Shown: positions 24,646-34,366, counted from the first letter of the stretch. The stretch: DNA of 64,000 nucleotides from Planctomycetota bacterium (GCA_027625095.1 JAQBXN010000020.1:1-64000); one strand, 5' to 3'. The notes: a model not told the origin generated them from the sequence alone. Program-made: numbers and translations.

Positions 24646-27600
24646 TCACTTCACGAAATACGGGTAGTGAGTCGTTGTGCCCCAGTTTTGGCCGCCGTCC
24701 TGGGAGCGGATGTGCAGGAAGTGCATGCCTCGTGAGAGCCGGTCTGTTGTTTCGAGTGTCTTGAAATTGCCCTCGGATTCGTCGTCAGGGGTGGTCTTGG
24801 TGAAACCATCGATTTGCAAGTCGACCCCGACTTCGCCTTCCGCCGCCGCGCTCGGTGTGTCAAACCCTTCATCCAGTTCGCCGGTCACCGTCTTGGCGAG
24901 TTCGGAGACTTTGACAACCCTGTCGTATCTTTCATCGATGACAAAGCTAAAGCCGTTGGCGCCAGTCTCATCGATGGCTCTGATGTCAAACTTTGGTGTG
25001 CGGACGCTGCTCCGCCCGACGATTCCGATGCCATCCAGGTAAAAACTCTGGGCATACAACGTTGTCACTTCGCCGGCCAGGCTGGTGTAGTAGTAGTAAT
25101 CGGTAATGGCGAGCGCTTCAATGGTCGTTCCCTTGCCCTCGCCGATATATTCCTTGTGCAGCTTTTCCAGGTCGCACCAGGTCAGCTTCCAGGTGCCGTC
25201 AGCGATGATGTCCGGCCCCTGCAGGAATTGAATCCATTCGCCCTTGACCTTGGCGGAAACAAGGACTTTAGCGCCCTTTGCGGCCCGATATTCGAATGAC
25301 AGGATGGGATGCTCCTTCACATTGAACGGCTTGTCCCAGACGATGGCGCCGTAAGTGCCCGAGGTGCTGCTCTGCGAGATGCCAAGGCAATAGGCGCCCT
25401 TCTGTTCACTGAAGATGCGGCTCAGCGTTGAGTAGGGATTGTAGGCCGTGCAACCTTCGCTATTGAATGCAAAATCTTTGTAGGTGAGTATGGAGTGCGA
25501 CAGGCCGGCGATTCTCGGCGGCAATGGCGGAAGGATGTCTTCTTCAGGAGTAAGTTCCCAGGACCAGCCGACTGGCTCGGTGACGTTGCCGGCGAAATCT
25601 TTGAGGCCCTCGACTTTCACCTTCATGGTGACTGGGCCGTCATAAGAAACCTGGCGAGCGCCGAGTGCGAGTGCCCAGTCCCATTCGAATGAGCCGGTAG
25701 ATTTGTTGTGGCGCATCAGTTCGGGATTGAATCCGAACTCCTTGTCGTTCAGCGTGATTTTCATGGATGTAAAATCAAGCCCTGAGCCGGTCTCTTTAAG
25801 AATCATCCGCAATAGTCGCCATGCCACCGGTTTATCTGGTCTCGGTGAAGTCTCGACAACTTCGGGCGCCTGATTGTCGACTTGAAACCGGTAGTGCGCA
25901 GTGGGGCCGGAATTACCGGCAGGGTCGATGGCGCGGATGTTCAGGTAGACGTCCCCATCGGGAGCATCTTTGAAAACATGTTCGGCCGTTTTGATATTGA
26001 TAGGTTTGTCGGGCTCGGCCGGTTCGTGCGACCAGGAACAGGCGTAGCCGGCAATGCCGCTCGAGTCGGCAGCCTTCCAGGAAAGCTTAAATCCGTGCGC
26101 GCTGCTGACACTTGGAACGAGCTCGAAGTTGTCGAGATGAATGGTTGACCCCGGCGCATTGCCCTGGTAGCCGAGGTCCTGCATGTACATTGACTTCACA
26201 ATCAGTGCGTCGTGGCCCGGATCTTTGCTGAGCGATGAGAGGGCCTGGTAAATATTGACCTCTGCGTGCCGCCAGGTGTTGTCAGCCACGACTCCCGGAA
26301 CGACTGCATCGGCTGATGAAGAGCTGTCTGTGAAGGAGAGGATCATGCCGCTGGTAGTTTCGTCTTTGCTCGGGATACCCGGCACATTTCTGAGAATGAA
26401 ATTGGAGCGGACAAGCGCGGTCGGCACTTTGTAATCGAAGCTCAGAATGGGGAATTGGCCTGCATTAAACTCACCCACGGGCAAGGGCACGGTAAAGGGC
26501 GAACCGGAGAACATGTTGACGAGCCTGAGGCTGCGACTGCCGCGGGCAGCCTGGGCGCTGTCCGGCGCGGCTGCGGTTTCTACAGAGTAATGCTCGAAGC
26601 TGCTTTCAGGCCATTCGAAATCGAAACGAGCCGGCTGGTTGGTGAGCGTGACGCGGGTCGGCGGTGTCTTATCTGCTTCTATTGAATAGGTGTATTGCCA
26701 ATTGAAGGGAACCCGTCGCGGGGCGCCGGGGCTACTTTCATTCTCGTCTGCCTTGAAATCAAGTTGGCAATGGACGGCCTGGCCTTCTTTGAAGCTGTCC
26801 GTCAGGCCGTTGAGGTGAATGTGGAGTTCGTTCGCGTTGCGCGAGATGGCCTGTTCAGTATTGACCTGCACCCCATTAACCATCAAATGTGAGCCGAGGC
26901 TGCGATTGCTGTTTTCGCTGAGCAGCAGACGGATGGTCTCGCCGCCCCATTGCGCTCCGTTGGCCGGCTGCATGGACTCAATCTTTGATTCGATAGTTTC
27001 CTTAAGGAAGGGCAGACTGGAAGTTGCAATTGCCACACCTTCCTTGTTGAAGGCCTTGGCGGTTGCGAGCCATGCGCCGGGATTGAGATTCGGAATGTTT
27101 ACGGTTGATGCCACTGTCTTGATGGATGCTGCCGGTGTTTTGCTGCCTTCCATTGCGACTTCGACAACATAATCAGCACCTTCAATGGGTTGCCACGCCA
27201 TGGAAACCGGCGAGGCACTCCGGCTGCGAATCTTGAAGTTGTCGAGGTGAAAAGTCGTTCCGGCGGCATTGCCGCCGAAACCGACGTTCAGGTATCCCTC
27301 GTGGAAATTGCCGAAGACCATCTTGTCGAGTGTCAGGGTCTCTTTGCCTGGATAGATGCGTGCCAGGTGTTCGCCAAGGTCCATCGAGAAACGATGCCAT
27401 TCACCGTCGGCGATGATGGTCTCAGTGTCGTCGACGCGCATGATGAGTTCGCCGCTGGTGGAATCTCCGTTTAGATGAATGAACGACCACTTGCGGTGTT
27501 TGGGATCGTTCTTGATGGAGAAATAGAGGTTTACTCGGGCCTCGGTCGGCAACCGATAATCGAAAGAAAGCTCGTCGACCTTCAGGAGGTTGATGCCGGT

Positions 27601-30600
27601 AATTGGTGCGCGAGCGCCAAAGTCACCACCGGAGAGTGCATTGGTCAAGCGCAGGCTCTGTTTGCCACCGGAGGTGGTCGAGTTGGTGGTCTTGGCGCTC
27701 TGCGACAAGTTGTCTATGGAAATATGTGCGCTCTCGTCACCGTTGGGTGCACTCCATCCTTCTATGCCGTTCTCGAAATCGTAGAGACAGCCGCCGTGTG
27801 ATGTGCTGGTGAGATTGAATTGGGGCCCGGCCTTGGGCGAAGGAGTAAAGCGTACGTCTTCCTTGCTCAGATCGATGATGTCATGGCCGGGGATGGTGTT
27901 CTCGTAAGAGATTTTCACCCGGGCGACCATCATGCTGTTGTTGTATGTCCAGATGCCGAGGCGGTCGCCGGTGAGCGGGGTCTCGTCCTTGAACTGCAAG
28001 GCGAGGTGGTTATCGAAGTAGTACTTAATCTCGTCACCTATTTTACGGACCTTGATGTAATACCACGCTCCGTGGATCGGGCGTCCTCCGGGATCCCATC
28101 CCACGCGTACCAGGCGAGCGCCGCCGCCGGCGATGCGTGTGCGAGGCAAGAGCTGCCGTTCGGTCTCCACCATCGATTCGCCCTGGCGCATGATGCGCGT
28201 CCAGCTTTCACTCCAGAGCGGATCCCAGGCGCCGAGGAGAAAGTTGTAACCGGTTGCGGCTTCCTCTCCCTGGGCGCAGATGGTCGCGTTGAGGTCACCC
28301 ACGCGGGGGTAATAGAGCGCGGTCTCTTCCTTCATCTTGCCCTGGCGCATGCGCATGCCCGCGTAGAATTCCAGGGTCACGTCGCCGGGGAAACGATCCT
28401 TGTGCCACAGGATAGCTGCGCTCTGGCTGCGGCCGTTGAGGTGGGACCAGCGTGGGTCGCAGGCAAAGCGGTTGGTCACTTCCCACAGGCCGATTTTGCT
28501 CCAGTCAGCGGGTGCGGTTTTGAATAAGTAGTCACGCACGTGATCACGATTAACGTCGACGTACGCCAGGTCGTTCTTCGACATGGTAATCAGCTTGACG
28601 CGGCGCCCTTTGAGCGGGTTGGAATCACGATGGGAGATGACGGAATTGTCACCATACGCGAGCCGGACATAGTGGCCGTCGCGCATGACCGTGAGCTGGG
28701 TCACCGTTTCTTCCGGGCTCTGTATCAGTCCTTCTTCGAGGACCTCGCCATCTTTCAGAAGCTGGACTTTGTAGCCTGGATCGAACTTGGTAGGATTCGC
28801 GACGGCTTCCCTGGCGGTCGGGCTGTCTGCGCTGATGGTCTTTTCGACGAGGTCGTCCTTGTCTTCCGCGGGCAGGATGCCGTCCGGATTGACGACGATC
28901 TTTTCGCCTCTTCCCGGTTCAGGCAGCGGCTCTTTCTTCTTAGCAACGGCATCAATCTTGACCGTGTAGCCAGTCTCTTCAGTCGGGGCTTCTGTGCCGA
29001 ATGCGAGGACAAGGCCGTCAGAGACCGGCACGTTAATCTTGAAGCGGCCGAAGAAATCGCCCTTGTGCATGTATTCGCGGCGCTTGGGGACTTCGCTCAC
29101 GCGCATCTGCTTTTCAACATCTTCTTTTACCAGGATTGGATAATCCATCTCCTCGCGGGGTGCGGCCTCCGAATATTCGGGAGGCGGCGCCATTTCGATG
29201 GTCTCGGGCACCCAGGCCCACTTTGGTGAGGCCCAGCCCTGCATATAAGGGTCATTGGCGAAAATGGCGTTCTCTTCGAGTTTTTCCCAGTTGCGGGGGA
29301 TCACGCGACCTAGAGAGAGTTCACGAAACGAGGCTTTCCCCCTGGCAAGAAGACCGATGCCGCCGGATTGGCTCTTGCTCGCCGCATGAAGCACGAGGCT
29401 GTCATTCAGGTAAATGCCACTCTCGCCGTTCTCGGCTACCTCGAGCGCCCATTCATTCCATGTGTCGTGTTTTACCGGGTGTGGTATGGAGGCCAGCACG
29501 GATTCTTTGCCGTTTTCCACATGCACAATGGCCACCATGTCTTTGCTGTTTCTGAAGGCATAATGATTCCCTTCATTCTGGTAACCCCAGACGAATCCCA
29601 TCTCAGTGTTGTCCGTATTCCTGGCGCTTGCCAGCAAGGCCCCCGCCGCGTAGCCGTGGCTCTGCAACAGGTACACAGAGTTTGAATTTCGAGTGCTGGA
29701 CAAAGTGACGCCATTGCCAGGCAGACCGGGACGATCCGATGCCGCTTCGTCGAGTTCCCATTTTTCTTCAACCGCTCCAGCGCATTCCGCCAGGACCTCC
29801 TTGCGATCCAGATGAAGCTGCTCAGGAGAGTTCACTTCGACGTCATCAAAGTAATTGGCGCCATCGCCGGCCGAATAAAGCCCGACCTTTCCGCCCGCCG
29901 CCTGGTCGTCAAAGAGATCGAACAGCGGCACTCTATCCACAAATGCCTGAATGCGTTTGCCCACCGTGGCGACCTTAAGCTCATACCACTGTCCCGTCTT
30001 ACCGAGCACACGACGCTGCGCGAGGAGTTCACGCCCCTGGGGCGTCACCCGAATGATGCTTGCCAGGGCAGGGTGTCGCCGATAGGTGAGGAGTTCCCAT
30101 TCGAACAGGAAATAGTCGTTGGGTGAAACTTTATGAAAGACGAGCCCGCAGACCCCTCCATCAGATTTCACTGACGCGCTGAATTCGTAGTCATCCCAGA
30201 AGGGAAAGCCAGTTTCCGCGAGGGCCTGTTCGCCCGGCGCAGCCATAAAAGCAAAAGGATTTGCGCTGCGTTGGGCCTCAGGCATCTTTCCGGCCCGGAT
30301 GCGGGCATCCTTATTCTTGCGTACTTCAGCCATGACAGAGATGAACGACCAGTCGCCTCCCTCGACAGTCCATCTGCCGAGTTGCTGTTCCTCTTCGGTA
30401 CGCATGAAGTCGTCCGCAAATCTGATCGGTTCGAGTGGCTGCACCCGTGAGCGGTGTACTTTGACGTTCGTTTCATTTTGCCCGAACAGCACCGCTCCCC
30501 CGCGAAGAGATCGATCGTAAGCCCGTAGGTGCATCCGATGGTTCACGATGACGGAAACGGCCCCGGGCTGGACCCGCACGGTGAGTTGGTGCTCGCCGGG

Positions 30601-30921
30601 CTTCCTGAGGTCCGGGAGATCGGCTTCTGCGAGAATATTTTGCTTGCCCTTCAGAGAGCGCAAGAGCTGCGCCTTGTCCCCTTCCCAGTGCAGCCGATAA
30701 AAACCCGATTCCGATTGGGAGAACAGGACATCTACAGCCCGGGCGCCTTTGCCGGCCTCCAGGGCTAAGTCCCAATTGAAGTTTTCGGATAAAGAATCCT
30801 GCACCACGAGGTAACGTTGATTGCCAATGGTGACAGATTTCGGTTCGTCTGCGGATGCGGTGCTTCCGAGCCAGGTTGCCACCACGCACAAGCCCAATAA
30901 AGGCAGACTTTTAGATACCAT
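24646..30921 (-). CDS. Giant secreted multidomain protein (LamG-like, three repeated CBM-like modules, Ig-like)
   Basis: The protein has 2091 residues with a signal peptide (SLPLLGLCVVATWLGSTASA). The N-terminal half holds several concanavalin/LamG-type segments of the kind seen in 3-keto-disaccharide-hydrolase (DUF1080) proteins: GRWTVEGGDWSF near 182, WDDYEFSASVKSDGGVCGLV, YFDDVEVNSPEQLHL, and another copy at about 800-1030. Three related carbohydrate-binding-type sandwiches follow, starting near residues 1047, 1437 and 1824; each has a KQSLRL or SRSLRL-like opening, an [LI]SF[DE]Y[KR] strand, an IADG-x-W strand and a final [LY]LD-[GN]-F/I strand. They are separated by Ig-like 'KTPPTRVTLTNQPARFDFEW' and 'PEVVETSPRPDKPVAW' segments. 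There is no catalytic domain and no anchor motif; probably a surface or matrix polysaccharide-binding protein. Confidence 0.65.
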   Translation of the reverse strand: MVSKSLPLLGLCVVATWLGSTASADEPKSVTIGNQRYLVVQDSLSENFNWDLALEAGKGARAVDVLFSQSESGFYRLHWEGDKAQLLRSLKGKQNILAEADLPDLRKPGEHQLTVRVQPGAVSVIVNHRMHLRAYDRSLRGGAVLFGQNETNVKVHRSRVQPLEPIRFADDFMRTEEEQQLGRWTVEGGDWSFISVMAEVRKNKDARIRAGKMPEAQRSANPFAFMAAPGEQALAETGFPFWDDYEFSASVKSDGGVCGLVFHKVSPNDYFLFEWELLTYRRHPALASIIRVTPQGRELLAQRRVLGKTGQWYELKVATVGKRIQAFVDRVPLFDLFDDQAAGGKVGLYSAGDGANYFDDVEVNSPEQLHLDRKEVLAECAGAVEEKWELDEAASDRPGLPGNGVTLSSTRNSNSVYLLQSHGYAAGALLASARNTDNTEMGFVWGYQNEGNHYAFRNSKDMVAIVHVENGKESVLASIPHPVKHDTWNEWALEVAENGESGIYLNDSLVLHAASKSQSGGIGLLARGKASFRELSLGRVIPRNWEKLEENAIFANDPYMQGWASPKWAWVPETIEMAPPPEYSEAAPREEMDYPILVKEDVEKQMRVSEVPKRREYMHKGDFFGRFKINVPVSDGLVLAFGTEAPTEETGYTVKIDAVAKKKEPLPEPGRGEKIVVNPDGILPAEDKDDLVEKTISADSPTAREAVANPTKFDPGYKVQLLKDGEVLEEGLIQSPEETVTQLTVMRDGHYVRLAYGDNSVISHRDSNPLKGRRVKLITMSKNDLAYVDVNRDHVRDYLFKTAPADWSKIGLWEVTNRFACDPRWSHLNGRSQSAAILWHKDRFPGDVTLEFYAGMRMRQGKMKEETALYYPRVGDLNATICAQGEEAATGYNFLLGAWDPLWSESWTRIMRQGESMVETERQLLPRTRIAGGGARLVRVGWDPGGRPIHGAWYYIKVRKIGDEIKYYFDNHLALQFKDETPLTGDRLGIWTYNNSMMVARVKISYENTIPGHDIIDLSKEDVRFTPSPKAGPQFNLTSTSHGGCLYDFENGIEGWSAPNGDESAHISIDNLSQSAKTTNSTTSGGKQSLRLTNALSGGDFGARAPITGINLLKVDELSFDYRLPTEARVNLYFSIKNDPKHRKWSFIHLNGDSTSGELIMRVDDTETIIADGEWHRFSMDLGEHLARIYPGKETLTLDKMVFGNFHEGYLNVGFGGNAAGTTFHLDNFKIRSRSASPVSMAWQPIEGADYVVEVAMEGSKTPAASIKTVASTVNIPNLNPGAWLATAKAFNKEGVAIATSSLPFLKETIESKIESMQPANGAQWGGETIRLLLSENSNRSLGSHLMVNGVQVNTEQAISRNANELHIHLNGLTDSFKEGQAVHCQLDFKADENESSPGAPRRVPFNWQYTYSIEADKTPPTRVTLTNQPARFDFEWPESSFEHYSVETAAAPDSAQAARGSRSLRLVNMFSGSPFTVPLPVGEFNAGQFPILSFDYKVPTALVRSNFILRNVPGIPSKDETTSGMILSFTDSSSSADAVVPGVVADNTWRHAEVNIYQALSSLSKDPGHDALIVKSMYMQDLGYQGNAPGSTIHLDNFELVPSVSSAHGFKLSWKAADSSGIAGYACSWSHEPAEPDKPINIKTAEHVFKDAPDGDVYLNIRAIDPAGNSGPTAHYRFQVDNQAPEVVETSPRPDKPVAWRLLRMILKETGSGLDFTSMKITLNDKEFGFNPELMRHNKSTGSFEWDWALALGARQVSYDGPVTMKVKVEGLKDFAGNVTEPVGWSWELTPEEDILPPLPPRIAGLSHSILTYKDFAFNSEGCTAYNPYSTLSRIFSEQKGAYCLGISQSSTSGTYGAIVWDKPFNVKEHPILSFEYRAAKGAKVLVSAKVKGEWIQFLQGPDIIADGTWKLTWCDLEKLHKEYIGEGKGTTIEALAITDYYYYTSLAGEVTTLYAQSFYLDGIGIVGRSSVRTPKFDIRAIDETGANGFSFVIDERYDRVVKVSELAKTVTGELDEGFDTPSAAAEGEVGVDLQIDGFTKTTPDDESEGNFKTLETTDRLSRGMHFLHIRSQDGGQNWGTTTHYPYFVK

Positions 30922-31101
30922 TCGAAAGTGTTGCTTTTAAGAAGAAGGGGGAACGAGCATTTAACAAGAAGCCAGGGATCTGGCCAGATCGAGGCACGGG
31001 CTTTTACATGTTCTTAAGGTTGCGCAGTGGTAGCAAGGGCGCGGTCAATTCGTGGTTGTATGCTATTCTGGCTTGGTGAATCTACTCTGAGGAAGTTTCA
31101 A

Positions 31102-31887
31102 ATGAAAAGCCCCTTCCCGGGAATGGATCCGTATCTTGAACGTTACTGGCGAGACGTTCATCAGGGTCTTATTACGTATAGCAGGGACGCTCTACAGCCG
31201 AACCTGCCGGCAGACCTGCGTGCCCGTATAGAAGAACGGGTGTTTGTTGAAACTGATTCAGAAAAGCATGACTACTATCCCGATGTTTATAACGTGGAAC
31301 AGGAGCAGACCCTTTCTGCCCCAGATTCATCAGGTACGGTGGCCGTGGCGACTCCACCCAAAATCATCCGCATCACATCTGAACCTGTCAGCGAGGCTTA
31401 TATCGAAATTCTGGATGCGGCCTCCGGAAACAAAGTTGTCACTGTTATCGAGTTCTTAAGCCCCTCAAACAAGATAGCCGGTGAAGGCCGCGACGCGTAC
31501 CTGCGCAAGCAGAGGGAAGTTCGAGCCGGTGGAGCTAACCTGGTGGAGATCGATCTGGTAAGGAAGGGAGAATGGACGTTCTCCCTGGAACGGGGATATA
31601 TGCCCTTAGAGGATCGCAGCGCGAGTTACATGGTTGTCGCAAGGCGAGGTTCGAAAAGATTTGAGGCAGAGACCTATCCGATCTGGCTGAAGGACAGATT
31701 ACCGAACATTCGGATACCGCTCAGACAAGAGGACGAAGATGTGATTTTGGATTTGCAGATGCTCCTGGAAAAGTGCTACCAGAATGGCAGGTATGATCTG
31801 GATTACTCTGAAGATTTAGATAACGGACTGCCTGAAGAGGAACAGGAATGGCTGATCGAGTTTCTAAGATCCGAGAATCTGAGATAG
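31102..31887 (+). CDS. DUF4058 family protein
   Basis: Begins MKSPFPGMDPYLERYWRDVH, the hallmark N-terminus of DUF4058, and continues with VIEFLSPSNKIAGEGRDAYL and VEIDLVRKGEWTF, whose acidic and lysine residues are spaced like a nuclease-type core (inference: E-x-LSPxNK and ExDL). The family has no established function; it is abundant in cyanobacteria and planctomycetes. The start at 31102 is chosen because GAGGAAG lies about five to twelve bases upstream and an upstream GTG at 31027 adds 25 unlike residues. Length 262 aa, normal for the family. It stands alone, divergent from the giant secreted protein. Confidence 0.88.
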   Translation: MKSPFPGMDPYLERYWRDVHQGLITYSRDALQPNLPADLRARIEERVFVETDSEKHDYYPDVYNVEQEQTLSAPDSSGTVAVATPPKIIRITSEPVSEAYIEILDAASGNKVVTVIEFLSPSNKIAGEGRDAYLRKQREVRAGGANLVEIDLVRKGEWTFSLERGYMPLEDRSASYMVVARRGSKRFEAETYPIWLKDRLPNIRIPLRQEDEDVILDLQMLLEKCYQNGRYDLDYSEDLDNGLPEEEQEWLIEFLRSENLR

Positions 31888-31936
31888 TCAGCCAATGCCG
31901 ATATTGAGTGTTCCTGGTGAGCGTCAGTGGCATTAA

Positions 31937-32147
31937 ATTAAGGTTGGGTGCGCGAACTGTTTGCGGTGTAAAGGATGACGAATTCAGCCCCCTGCCACCT
32001 TGGGGACTGTCGGTTTAATCAGTTCCTTGCTGTCTCAAGATGCCACTGGCTTGCCCGGTGGCATCATTAAATCGACAGTCCCCTTGGGGGCAGGGGTCGA
32101 CAAACAACATTCTTGGCCCGCAAACAGTTCGCGCACCCATTACGGTT
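31937..32147. mobile_element. MITE-like element with three nested inverted repeats and probable 9-bp target duplication
   Basis: The outer arms at 31946-31966 and 32118-32138 are perfect 21-base inverted repeats (begin GGGTGCGCGAACTG). Inside, 31989-32019 pairs with 32066-32096 (27 of 31), and the centre, 32039-32049 with 32055-32065, makes an 11-bp hairpin with one wobble. Flanks ATTAAGGTT (31937-31945) and ATTACGGTT (32139-32147) look like a 9-base duplication with one change. There is no open frame long enough for a transposase. It lies between the DUF4058 and AAA ATPase genes and ends exactly before the ATPase stop codon. Confidence 0.72.
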
Positions 32148-33317
32148 CTACGCAGATTTAATCTGCTCTGGCAGTTCCGCTACTTGTGCTATCGGCCAAA
32201 CCGTAATTGCCTCGTCCACCGGATACGCATGCGCTCCGGGATAAAGAATCCACAGATGCTCCAATTTGAGATCTTGCTGTGCGGTTCGCATCGAGCGAGT
32301 GATCTTGGGGGCCTCCGACAGTTTCACCTCGATACCAAGACGCCGGCCGTTGATAATGAAAAACAGGTCAAGCTCCGCGCCTTGATGGGTTGCCCAGAAA
32401 TAACATTCGGGCGGAGCGATGAACCGTATGGCCTGCTCAAGGGCGAATCCCTCCCAGGATGCTCCGACCGCTGGATGCCCCATCAGTGAATGTTGGTCTG
32501 CCAGGGAAAGCAAAGCATGAAGTATTCCCGGGTCTCTCAGGTAAATCTTCGGCGATTTCACCTGCCGCTTGCTGATGTTCTCAAACCATGGCTGGAGCTG
32601 CCTCACCATGTAAGTGCCGGTAAGAATGTCGAGATAGCCTCTTACCGTCTTGTCGGTCACTCCCATGGAACGTCCGAATTCCGAGGCATTCCAGATCTGC
32701 CCGTGATAATTCGCCAGCATTGTCCAGAACCGCCTCATGGCCGCGGGAGGAATGTTGATACCCAGTCGCGGAATGTCTCGTTCCAGAAATGTCTGGAGGA
32801 ATGCTTCGCGCCATGCTGCGCTGTCTTCATCTGATTCAGCCAGAAAGGAACGAGGGAAACCGCCCCGCACCCAAAGCTGCTTCCGCAAGTCTACGGAGGC
32901 CTCTTTCAGATCGAAACCACTGAGTTCAACAAACTCGACTCTACCCGCTAGAGATTCAGAGACGCCTCGAATAATCGATGGTGACGCACTGCCCAAAATC
33001 AGGAATTTTGCCGGATTATTTATGCGATCGGCTAAGACGCGAAGCACGTTAAACAATTCCGGCATCACCTGGATCTCGTCGATGATGACCAGGTTGTTCA
33101 TGTCCCCCAGCGCCAGTTCCGGGTTAGTAAGTCGGGCCCTGTCCCGTTGAGATTCAAGGTCCAGGAATGTCGCCTTTCGCTTATCGGCGAAGATGCGTGC
33201 CAGAGTGGTCTTACCACACTGGCGCGGCCCCAGAAGTGCACATATCGGCGACCTCTTGAGGGCGGTTTCGATGCTTTTCAGATAAGCAGGTCTATCGATC
33301 ATGCACACATAATACAT
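32148..33317 (-). CDS. AAA_14/DUF4143 family ATPase
   Basis: Walker A is LLGPRQCGKTTLARIFAD near 28-45. Walker B is NLVIIDEIQVMPELF near 75. A sensor-type LILGSASPSIIRG follows near 105. The DUF4143 C-terminal half has QTFLERDIPRLG, RGYLDILTGTYMVRQLQPW and KIYLRDPGILHALL, and ends with an endonuclease-like ELDLFFIINGRRLGIEVKLS (D-x-n-E-x-K). These proteins are widespread, often as single mobile-like genes, and their role is unknown; an addiction-type or accessory role is speculation. Two starts are possible: ATG 33317, which lies inside a perfect palindrome, or ATG 33302 (MIDRPAYLK). Length 389 or 384, typical. A MITE-like element abuts the 3' end. Confidence 0.88.
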   Translation of the reverse strand: MYYVCMIDRPAYLKSIETALKRSPICALLGPRQCGKTTLARIFADKRKATFLDLESQRDRARLTNPELALGDMNNLVIIDEIQVMPELFNVLRVLADRINNPAKFLILGSASPSIIRGVSESLAGRVEFVELSGFDLKEASVDLRKQLWVRGGFPRSFLAESDEDSAAWREAFLQTFLERDIPRLGINIPPAAMRRFWTMLANYHGQIWNASEFGRSMGVTDKTVRGYLDILTGTYMVRQLQPWFENISKRQVKSPKIYLRDPGILHALLSLADQHSLMGHPAVGASWEGFALEQAIRFIAPPECYFWATHQGAELDLFFIINGRRLGIEVKLSEAPKITRSMRTAQQDLKLEHLWILYPGAHAYPVDEAITVWPIAQVAELPEQIKSA

Positions 33318-33349
33318 GAAAATTCGGAGTTTAACTCCGAATTTTCATG
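33315..33349. promoter_or_regulatory. Perfect 35-bp palindrome over the ATPase start, probable operator
   Basis: CATGAAAATTCGGAGTT-T-AACTCCGAATTTTCATG: 17-base arms with a one-base centre and no mismatch. The first ATG of the AAA_14 gene is its left end on the minus strand. A site of this shape at a start codon would let a dimer block transcription or, as RNA, hide the start codon. A regulator is not identifiable here; autoregulation by the ATPase is only inference. Confidence 0.6.
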
Positions 33350-33397
33350 GATAAATCACCGAGGGTAAAATTGCTGGCTCTTAACGATTTCGAATCA

Positions 33398-34366
33398 CTA
33401 CCAAGGTGTTTTCACTCCCACCGTGTCAGCAATTCTGATTAGCGATTTCTGATGTTCCGGACCGACCGGGATACCGATTTCGCGCCATTCCTTTTCGTAT
33501 TCGTGTTCCAGATTGCCTGGAAGAAGTGGTCTGTCCTGTCCCGGCATGGGCAGGCATTGGTGTGCAAACTCGGTGTAGGCATCCATCTCGCGCAGGAAGA
33601 GGTCCATGGGCAGAAAATTTTCGATATTGATGGCCAGAATGAACGAGCCCTGATTCGAGGCAGGCCACTTGATAGCATCCCTATAGTAAAGGTCGGTTAC
33701 GCCGGCCAGGATTTTGCCAAGGGCCGCGCAGCTGGCGCCGAGGCCGAGGGACTTAAAAAAGGCGGCTGGATAGCTCTTCTTCAGCTCATCGGTACCGGGC
33801 AACATATTAGAGGCCATGTCGACCACCAGAGGTGGCTGCTCTTTGTATGGGAAACCAAAACTTAGCGGGCTGCCCCCGCCAACGTGGCATACGTCTTTGT
33901 TCGCTGCTTCGACATTGAACACGTGTGATGAGACCGAAAAACCGGCACAGCCCTCCTTGATAATCATGTGCACGTATTTTCCCGCGCTTCCGAAGTGGTG
34001 ATGGTTGCGGGTCGTGACCGCCCCGAGTCCGAACTCTTTCGCCTTGGCGATGGCGACCTTAGTACCCATATAACAGGGCAGGTGGCCGAGCCCGCCGTCA
34101 CCATCGATAACCACGGTCGTGGGGCTTTCCTGCACGACTTTCTGTACGGGCCTGGGATTCATATTTCCCTCGATGACGTGCGTAGCGTAAGTGAACGTCT
34201 GCCGCGTCCCGTGGCTGAATACACCGCGCAGATCCGTATGAACAAGCAATTCTGTGATAATGGTGGCGTCCTCCTCGGACATGCCCACTTTGAGATAGAT
34301 TGCTCTTGTGAGGTTCGTGAGGTCTTCAACTGAAACCCGGATGAATTCTTTTGGAACGACGTTCAT
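33398..34366 (-). CDS. Ldh_2 family malate/L-lactate/ureidoglycolate-type dehydrogenase
   Basis: NAD(P)-dependent 2-hydroxyacid dehydrogenase of the Ldh_2 superfamily. Seen: HTDLRGVFSHGTRQTFTYAT with the conserved SHG (about 48-67), VIDGDGGLGHLPCYMGTKVA for cofactor binding, TTRNHHHFGSAGKYVHM (the RN-S/H-x-HFG catalytic His motif) near 128-145 and PLVVDMASNMLPG. The length of 322 aa is a little short of the usual 330-360. The substrate cannot be read; in this class it may be malate, lactate, ureidoglycolate or a sugar acid. Start MNVVPKEFIRV is followed upstream by a degenerate heptamer repeat. The neighbour upstream is an M20 peptidase. Confidence 0.88.
   Translation of the reverse strand: MNVVPKEFIRVSVEDLTNLTRAIYLKVGMSEEDATIITELLVHTDLRGVFSHGTRQTFTYATHVIEGNMNPRPVQKVVQESPTTVVIDGDGGLGHLPCYMGTKVAIAKAKEFGLGAVTTRNHHHFGSAGKYVHMIIKEGCAGFSVSSHVFNVEAANKDVCHVGGGSPLSFGFPYKEQPPLVVDMASNMLPGTDELKKSYPAAFFKSLGLGASCAALGKILAGVTDLYYRDAIKWPASNQGSFILAINIENFLPMDLFLREMDAYTEFAHQCLPMPGQDRPLLPGNLEHEYEKEWREIGIPVGPEHQKSLIRIADTVGVKTPW

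Noticed and set aside
27820..29229. Two plus-strand frames of 235 and 229 codons
   Set aside because: Both are antisense to the 2091-residue secreted protein, whose domain pattern is continuous; neither shows a recognisable family.
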